From positions 1 through 64,000 of the forward strand of contig JAFSKN010000037.1 in NCBI GenBank assembly GCA_017448975.1: a DNA stretch of 64,000 nucleotides, in the 5' to 3' direction. The position numbers were made by a program, and so were the translations under genes. Below, in pieces: positions 59,169 through 64,000 of the stretch; the stretch's first letter is position 1, and each line of letters opens with the position of its first letter. The notes beneath the pieces are model-generated. The model was not told where the DNA came from, did no database searches, and worked only from the letters and a program-made list of their open reading frames with translations. Source of the stretch: Clostridia bacterium. GTDB taxonomy: Bacteria; Bacillota; Clostridia; Christensenellales; Aristaeellaceae.

Positions 59169-60968
59169 ATGATGAAGGACAAGCAGAAGAAAGCGGCGGA
59201 GCCCAAAGTGATTGCCATTTATTCCCGGAAATCCAAGTTCACGGGGAAGGGCGAAAGCATCGGGAATCAGATCGAGCTTTGCCGGGAGTACATCCGGCGG
59301 ACGATGGGGGAGGAAGCGGCGGACAGCGCCGTGGTGTATGAAGACGAGGGGTTTTCCGGAGGGAATCTGAACCGGCCAGCGTTCCGGCAGATGATGGAGG
59401 CCGTCAAGGGGAAGAAGCACAGTGCGGTGATCGTGTACCGTCTGGACCGGATCAGCAGGAACATCAGCGATTTCACGGGGCTGATCGAGGAATTGAGCCG
59501 GCTCAAGGTGGATTTTGTGTCCATCCGGGAGCAATTCGACACCAGCCAGCCCATGGGCCGGGCCATGATGTACATTGCTTCGGTGTTTTCCCAGTTGGAG
59601 AGGGAAACCATCGCCGAGCGCATCCGGGACAACATGCAGGAACTGGCGAAAACGGGGCGATGGCTGGGAGGCATTACGCCCACGGGGTATGAATCGGAAA
59701 GCGTGAAAAGCGTCACCGTGGACGGGAAGACCAAGAAGATGTGCAAGCTGAAACCCATCCCGGAGGAAGTGGAGACAGTGAAAACCATTTTCGCCCTTTT
59801 CAGCGAAACCAATTCCCTGACCAAGACGGAGACGGAATTGATGCAGCGGCGCATCGTCAGCAAGAACGGCAAGTACCACACCCGCTTTTCCATCAAGGGC
59901 ATTTTGCAGAATCCCGCGTACGCCCTGGCAGACGGGGACATGTACCGATATTTTACGGACAATGGCGCGGAAATATTTTCCGATGAAAAAGAGTTTGACG
60001 GGGTGCGCGGGATCATGGCCTACAATCGCACGGATCAGGAAAAAGGCCGGGCCACCGTGTTCCTGCCTGTCAACGAATGGATCGTGGCGGTGGGCCAGCA
60101 TCCTGGCCTGATCCCCGGAAAAGATTGGATCAAGGTGCAGGAAGCGCTGACCCAGAACAAATCCAAAGCTTTCCGCCGCCCCCGGAGCAATGAAGCACTG
60201 CTCACCGGCTTCCTGTTCTGCAAGTGCGGCAATCGGATGTATCCCAAGCTGACCAAACGCACCGCCCCGGATGGCAAGCCGATTTTCACCTACGTATGCA
60301 AATTGAAGGAGCGCAGCCAGAAAAGTCTGTGCAATAACAAAAACGTCAACGGCAACGTGCTGGACAGCATGATCGTGGAGAAGATCAAGGAATTGGACGA
60401 GGACAAAAGCGCCTTTGTGGAACAGCTTGCCCGCAGCCGCAGTTTTTTTACCGGCGACCGCACCGAGTACGAACAGCAGAAAATGGCTTTGCAGCAGGAT
60501 CAAACCGATATAGAAAAAAAGATTAACGGACTGTTGGATTCCCTGGCTGAAATCAGCGACAAGGAAACGCGAAATCTAATTACCAAACGCATCGAAGCGC
60601 TGAGCCAACAAAAAAAGGCCGTGGAAAACCGGTTGCAAGAGGTGGAAAGCCTGCTGAACCAGCACGCCCTGACGGACAGCGAATTTGACCTGTTGCGGGA
60701 CATGCTGGCAGGCTTCAAACACGGTATCGACGATATGCCCATCGAACAAAAGCGGGCCGCCCTGAAAACAGTGATTCGCCGGGTGATTTGGGACGGGGAA
60801 AACGCCCATGTGATCCTGTTCGGGGTGGACGACGGGGAAATCGAATACCCGGACATTCTGCCTGCGCTCACCGGCGCGGATGAGGAAACGGATGAGCTGC
60901 AAGCCTTCGCCGACGTGGATTACGATGATGGGGAGCCCATCGCGCCTTGGGGAGAGGATAGCAAATGA
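59169..60968 (+). CDS. Large serine recombinase of the sigK element (SpoIVCA-like)
   Basis: A 599-residue recombinase. The catalytic domain shows IAIYSRKSKFTGKGESIGNQ (Ser near residue 18), YRLDRISRNISDF and SVFSQLERETIAERIRD. Then come the Recombinase domain, a zinc ribbon (CKCGNRMYPK ... YVCKLKERSQ) and a coiled coil. The last codons, GAT AGC AAA TGA, run into the right attachment core, so the stop codon exists only while the element is integrated. By position it does the job of SpoIVCA, the skin excisionase. Start: ATG 59169 after AGGCGG; GTG 59163 and ATG 59172 are possible. Confidence 0.9.
   Translation: MMKDKQKKAAEPKVIAIYSRKSKFTGKGESIGNQIELCREYIRRTMGEEAADSAVVYEDEGFSGGNLNRPAFRQMMEAVKGKKHSAVIVYRLDRISRNISDFTGLIEELSRLKVDFVSIREQFDTSQPMGRAMMYIASVFSQLERETIAERIRDNMQELAKTGRWLGGITPTGYESESVKSVTVDGKTKKMCKLKPIPEEVETVKTIFALFSETNSLTKTETELMQRRIVSKNGKYHTRFSIKGILQNPAYALADGDMYRYFTDNGAEIFSDEKEFDGVRGIMAYNRTDQEKGRATVFLPVNEWIVAVGQHPGLIPGKDWIKVQEALTQNKSKAFRRPRSNEALLTGFLFCKCGNRMYPKLTKRTAPDGKPIFTYVCKLKERSQKSLCNNKNVNGNVLDSMIVEKIKELDEDKSAFVEQLARSRSFFTGDRTEYEQQKMALQQDQTDIEKKINGLLDSLAEISDKETRNLITKRIEALSQQKKAVENRLQEVESLLNQHALTDSEFDLLRDMLAGFKHGIDDMPIEQKRAALKTVIRRVIWDGENAHVILFGVDDGEIEYPDILPALTGADEETDELQAFADVDYDDGEPIAPWGEDSK
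60963..60967 (+). other. Right attachment core of the sigK element
   Basis: AAATG identical to 35378-35382. It overlaps the last two codons of the recombinase and leads straight into the resumed sigK frame (GAA ATC CTG at 60967). Confidence 0.85.
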
Positions 60969-61323
60969 AATCCTGATGCTGCTTCGAGCATCGCGGAAGC
61001 GGCGGGGGGACGTGAGCCTGTCCGATCCGGTGGGGACGGATGGGGAGGGGAACGATATTTCCTTCGCGGATATCTTGGGCACGGAGGCCGGGTTTGTGGA
61101 GGACGAAGCCCTGCGGCGGGTGACGATCCGGCAGGTGCGGCGGATGGTGAAAACGCTGCCGAAAAAGGAACGGCTGGTGATCGAAATGCGCTACGGCCTG
61201 CTGGACGGCGCGGCCCATCCCCAGCATGAGGTGGCCGCCGTGCTGGGCATTTCCCGCAGCTATGTATCGCGCCGCCGCTATTGTAAACGCTGCCTGAAAG
61301 CAGAAAAAGCCTGCGGAAATTGA
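60967..61323 (+). CDS. sigK: Sigma-K, C-terminal part
   Basis: 118 codons that continue the N-terminal fragment at 35052-35381: EILMLLRASRKRRGDVSLSD, PVGTDGEGNDISFADILGTE, region 4 VKTLPKKERLVIEMRYGL and the HTH VAAVLGISRSYVSR. It has no start of its own. After SYVSR the sequence is atypical (RRRYCKRCLKAEK rather than the expected IEKRAL type), which could be divergence or an old frame shift. The joined protein would be 228 residues, near the length of Bacillus SigK. The 61324-61511 gap holds no gene. Confidence 0.92.
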   Translation, partial: EILMLLRASRKRRGDVSLSDPVGTDGEGNDISFADILGTEAGFVEDEALRRVTIRQVRRMVKTLPKKERLVIEMRYGLLDGAAHPQHEVAAVLGISRSYVSRRRYCKRCLKAEKACGN

Positions 61324-61511
61324 TGTGTTGAGGGAAAACGGCGATTCATCATTCTTCTATGCCCGGATGGGACGATTTGTTACAGCGGATGATTTGCCGG
61401 CGTTTTTCGTTCATTTCCGCGACGCGCGCCTTACTGAAGCCTTCTGTGCTTTCTTTTTGAAACAGCACTTTTATGGTTTCTATCATGATTTCAATGTCCA
61501 GGCAAATATTT

Positions 61512-62921
61512 CTATTGCTTTGACGGCGTTATTTCCAAGCAAAAGCCGTTTTGTTTGGCATAATCAACGGCCGCGGATTCTTCCTCTGTTATAATCAACA
61601 GGTCCGGATCGCATCCTGCAAAAGCTTTCCTTTCAATAGACAAAACACTTTTAGGGATATAAATTTCTTTCAGATTGGGCATATGGGCAAAAGCCAAACG
61701 CTTAATTTTCGTACACTTTTCGTCAAGCATGACGCGGGCCGCCCCACACCCTGAAAAAGCTTCCTTTCTGATTTCCGCTGCCGATATCGAGAGGATTTCA
61801 TCTGTATTTTTCGCATAATGGATTTCAAAGTCAAGCAGATAATCAGCTAAGTGGTCATCTCCGATAATCAATTCTAAAGGATGGGTTCGATAAACCATTC
61901 CGTTCTTTTCCAACAGCATCGCGCTTAATCCGTATGAAACAGCAGGTTCTATACGATATATTCTTTCAAGTTCCAGGGTAAACGTGCTTTCATAACCGTT
62001 CATTTTTTCCAGAATGGAAGAAACGAGCGCGCTGTGCCAGGGAAGCTGGTTTTTTTGTATGGCATAGTTGTAAGTGATAGACTGACAATCGGGGTAGCTG
62101 CTTACGGGATGATGATGATCGAGCTGAAACAGGAGCCGATTCGGCAGGCCAAAATAATGGTGGCATTCTTTTCCGCTTATGGGAACCGGCAGATAGATTG
62201 GATCGTCCCATGTGACATCGATGTTGTACCATTCGCCCTCTATTTCCACCGCGTTCCATGAATGCGTAGACGAAGTGATTCGCCGTGACTGGATTCCTGC
62301 CGCGGACAGCAATAAATCGAACGCCTTTGAATAGCTGTCGCATACCCCGTAACCGTCCATTAATACGCCGTCGGCATAATATCGCGTCAGGTTTGAATCA
62401 TAATAAGAATGATGAATCAGATAATCATGAAGAAACAATACTTTATCGTATTCTCCTCCGTTTGGACAGGCGGAAACGATTTCATTGATCTTTTTCGTTA
62501 GCAGGTTCTCCCCCTGAACGACAAAATATGCTGATTTTTCTTCCTTTTTTCCTTTTTCGTCTTCTGTCGTTACCCGAATCCAATAATTTCCCGGATAATA
62601 AAATACATATTCAAATGAAGGATTTGAGGAACCATAATGATCGATATAAATATATTGGTATGTATTTGATCCCGGCTCAACCGGGGACAGGAGCGAAAAA
62701 TAGTATTTGAAGGCTTCCGCATCGATTGTGAAAGAAACAGGAACGCCCGTATCAATAGAGGCGGGAATGTGTATTTCTTTGGCAGCGGAGCGCGATCTGA
62801 ACGGCAATGCAACCGGCTGCGACGAGGCAAAATATGGATCAATCGGGCCTTCCGCGAAGGCGCAGCAGCATCCCATACACAATAATGCCATGATTACACC
62901 GATTGAGCCCCATTTTGCCAT
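61512..62921 (-). CDS. Secreted transglutaminase-like protein with BspA-type LRR
   Basis: A 469-residue exported protein. Signal peptide 1-23 (GVIMALLCMGCCCAFA). Residues 50-135 form an Ig-like segment. The transglutaminase core follows with Cys near 194 (GYGVCDSY), His near 221 (STHSWNAVE) and Asp near 235 (NIDVTWDD). Residues 380-445 are BspA/LRR_5-type repeats (LKEIYIPKSVLSIERKAFAG). Such proteins are thought to be peptidases or cross-linkers at the cell surface. It is next to another LRR protein on the same strand, suggesting a surface-protein cluster. Confidence 0.87.
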   Translation of the reverse strand: MAKWGSIGVIMALLCMGCCCAFAEGPIDPYFASSQPVALPFRSRSAAKEIHIPASIDTGVPVSFTIDAEAFKYYFSLLSPVEPGSNTYQYIYIDHYGSSNPSFEYVFYYPGNYWIRVTTEDEKGKKEEKSAYFVVQGENLLTKKINEIVSACPNGGEYDKVLFLHDYLIHHSYYDSNLTRYYADGVLMDGYGVCDSYSKAFDLLLSAAGIQSRRITSSTHSWNAVEIEGEWYNIDVTWDDPIYLPVPISGKECHHYFGLPNRLLFQLDHHHPVSSYPDCQSITYNYAIQKNQLPWHSALVSSILEKMNGYESTFTLELERIYRIEPAVSYGLSAMLLEKNGMVYRTHPLELIIGDDHLADYLLDFEIHYAKNTDEILSISAAEIRKEAFSGCGAARVMLDEKCTKIKRLAFAHMPNLKEIYIPKSVLSIERKAFAGCDPDLLIITEEESAAVDYAKQNGFCLEITPSKQ

Positions 62922-63112
62922 TCTGCTCCCTCTTTTTGCGCTTCTTTCTCAGCGTCTATGGAATTGAACCATAGCAAAGAACCCTCACGCTGTTGAGAGG
63001 GGGACGGTACCGCCCCCCTGTTTGAAATAGACATTGGAAACCCATTCGTCTTGATTCAGCACAGATCATCTTTGCGTTCGTCTGTTCTGAACAAAGGACT
63101 TGCTTCCGGTGA

Positions 63113-64000
63113 TCAGTACATGCTCCTCAGATTCGTACAATTCTTGAAAGCCTTGTCCCAGATGATTTGGATCGAATCGGGCAGGTCAATGCTTACGAGG
63201 TCTGTATTCCATTCAAAGGCAGAGGGGCCAATTTCTGTTACAGTTTTGCCCTCTACTGTTTCAGGGATCGTGATGGAGGAAGCGGAACCGGTATATCCAA
63301 CCACGCGCAGAGAAGTCTCGCTTATGATCAGATACATGATCCCGTCGCTTTCAAAAGGTTCTTCCAGATTGTCCTCAATCGTCGTTGGGGTATCGGGATA
63401 AGCATTTTGAATCTGGACGCCATCTGAAGATACGCGATACCACACATTGTGTACACCAGCGGTATCGAAGGTTACTTCAATGTTCCAGTCCTTGCAGGAA
63501 GCCCACAAATCCATACTGTCGTCGTTCGCGTCAAATACCCATTGGCCAATCACTTCTTCGCCTTCCATGGCATACAGATAATTTGCCGCGAGATTTGTGG
63601 TAACGAAGATTTCTACCGGTTCGTTCACCGTTCCCGTTTCGGGCTGAATCAGGGTAATGATGTCATGGCGTTCAACCGTCGCCGCTTCAGGACTAAAAGC
63701 GCGTCCGGTGTTTTCGCCGTCCTTGGAGGCCTTATACCATACGTAATAGTCGCCCGGATCATCGAACGTATAGCGGAGATCCCAAATTTTGCAGGATGCC
63801 GCCGTCTCGATTCCGACGCACCCTTCATCATCCGCGGAGAAAATCATCTCGATATCCTCCGGATAATGCGGGATATACATATGCACATGTTCCATTTCCA
63901 GGCTTGTGGTTACATAGATCTTCGCGGGTTCATTTTCAAAGATTCTGTCGTAATACTCAACCGCGATGACATCGGGACGCTTGACAGTCAGAGCGGGCTT
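63113..64000 (-). CDS. Secreted repeat protein with C-terminal LRR (partial, 5' end off window)
   Basis: The frame is open to the window edge; 295 C-terminal residues are present. Two tandem repeats of about 95 residues are visible, each with an opening E-P-A/V-x-I-[YF]-V-T-T, an ASCK-x-W-[DN] block and a closing [YN]-[YV]-W-Y-[KR]-[AV]-S-x-D-G. They precede a leucine-rich segment (SITIPETVEGKTVTEIGPSAF). It ends at KNCTNLRSMY. The repeat is probably an Ig-like surface module. It lies 190 bases upstream of the transglutaminase gene on the same strand. Confidence 0.8.
   Translation of the reverse strand, partial: KPALTVKRPDVIAVEYYDRIFENEPAKIYVTTSLEMEHVHMYIPHYPEDIEMIFSADDEGCVGIETAASCKIWDLRYTFDDPGDYYVWYKASKDGENTGRAFSPEAATVERHDIITLIQPETGTVNEPVEIFVTTNLAANYLYAMEGEEVIGQWVFDANDDSMDLWASCKDWNIEVTFDTAGVHNVWYRVSSDGVQIQNAYPDTPTTIEDNLEEPFESDGIMYLIISETSLRVVGYTGSASSITIPETVEGKTVTEIGPSAFEWNTDLVSIDLPDSIQIIWDKAFKNCTNLRSMY

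Larger units (their letters stand above)
35378..60967. mobile_element. skin-type sigK-intervening element carrying defence genes
   Basis: 25,585 bp between two AAATG cores. Joining the flanks restores a continuous 228-codon sigK frame. The large serine recombinase at the right end (59169-60968) is the likely excisionase, as SpoIVCA is for skin elements. Cargo: XRE, MNT-HEPN, SWIM protein, REase-NACHT with SIR2, relaxase cassette, XRE repressor, type III restriction-modification, nuclease-STAND protein, TnpV and a decayed AlbA_2 gene. No phage structural genes are seen, unlike the phage-derived skin of Bacillus. Confidence 0.9.

Noticed and set aside
1..64000. CRISPR array, rRNA and complete tRNA genes
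   Set aside because: No regular direct repeats with unique spacers, no cas genes, and no rRNA or full tRNA sequence was seen.

Overview
The window comes from a Bacillota (Clostridia-type) chromosome. The housekeeping genes are GC-rich and strongly biased to G/C in third codon positions. They include rpsF-ssb-rpsR, an ecfA1-ecfA2-ecfT cluster, rpsT, and a sporulation sigma-K gene, which implies a spore former or a recent descendant of one. Secreted bacterial-Ig, transglutaminase and BspA-like leucine-rich-repeat proteins plus a GH51 arabinofuranosidase fit an anaerobic gut-type lifestyle. Genus cannot be fixed from the sequence alone.

Layout. 1-3.2 kb: a minus-strand operon of a response-regulator-like gene, a histidine-kinase-like gene and a VTC-domain gene, flanked by a structured intergenic repeat. 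Both signalling proteins have lost their phosphotransfer residues. 3.3-4.6 kb: rpsF-ssb-rpsR with promoter and leader hairpin. 4.7-7.2 kb: the energising module of an ECF vitamin transporter (minus strand). 7.4-11 kb: Big-2 domain secreted protein, rpsT and a DEDD exonuclease. 11.1-12.8 kb: arabinofuranosidase. 13.4-27.4 kb: a defence island with a nonsense-mutated HTH gene, a type I restriction-modification operon (hsdM, hsdS, a GHKL/DUF4325 gene, hsdR, a YgjP-like metallopeptidase), a DarT-DarG ADP-ribosylation toxin-antitoxin pair, and a TOTE-type primase-helicase-PLD protein. 27.5-32.0 kb: a mobilisation module (DUF3847-like, MobA/MobL relaxase, TnpW-like, TndX-type serine recombinase). 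32.4-34.9 kb: an alpha/beta hydrolase, a YfcE phosphodiesterase and an XRE-TPR regulator.

35.05-61.3 kb is the main discovery. A sigK gene is split after codon 110 by a 25,585-bp element (35378-60967) bounded by a 5-bp AAATG core. Its large serine recombinase ends inside the right core. Removing the element rejoins the sigK frame exactly (...CIEN + EILM...), so this is a skin-type element excised during sporulation. Its cargo is almost entirely defence and mobilisation: an XRE protein, an MNT-HEPN pair, a SWIM protein, a REase-NACHT plus SIR2 operon, a second relaxase cassette with two likely AUU start codons, an XRE repressor with a palindromic operator, a complete type III restriction-modification system, a 1945-residue nuclease-STAND protein, TnpV, and a decayed AlbA_2-type gene. 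In the excised circle the recombinase frame would run into the XRE frame at the other end, giving a predicted fusion of about 805 residues.

61.5-64 kb: a secreted transglutaminase with a C-terminal leucine-rich repeat, and the 3' part of a larger secreted repeat protein that runs off the window.

Base composition is mosaic. hsdS plus the GHKL gene, darTG, the target-recognition part of the type III methylase and the STAND gene are clearly AT-richer than their neighbours, consistent with separate acquisition.
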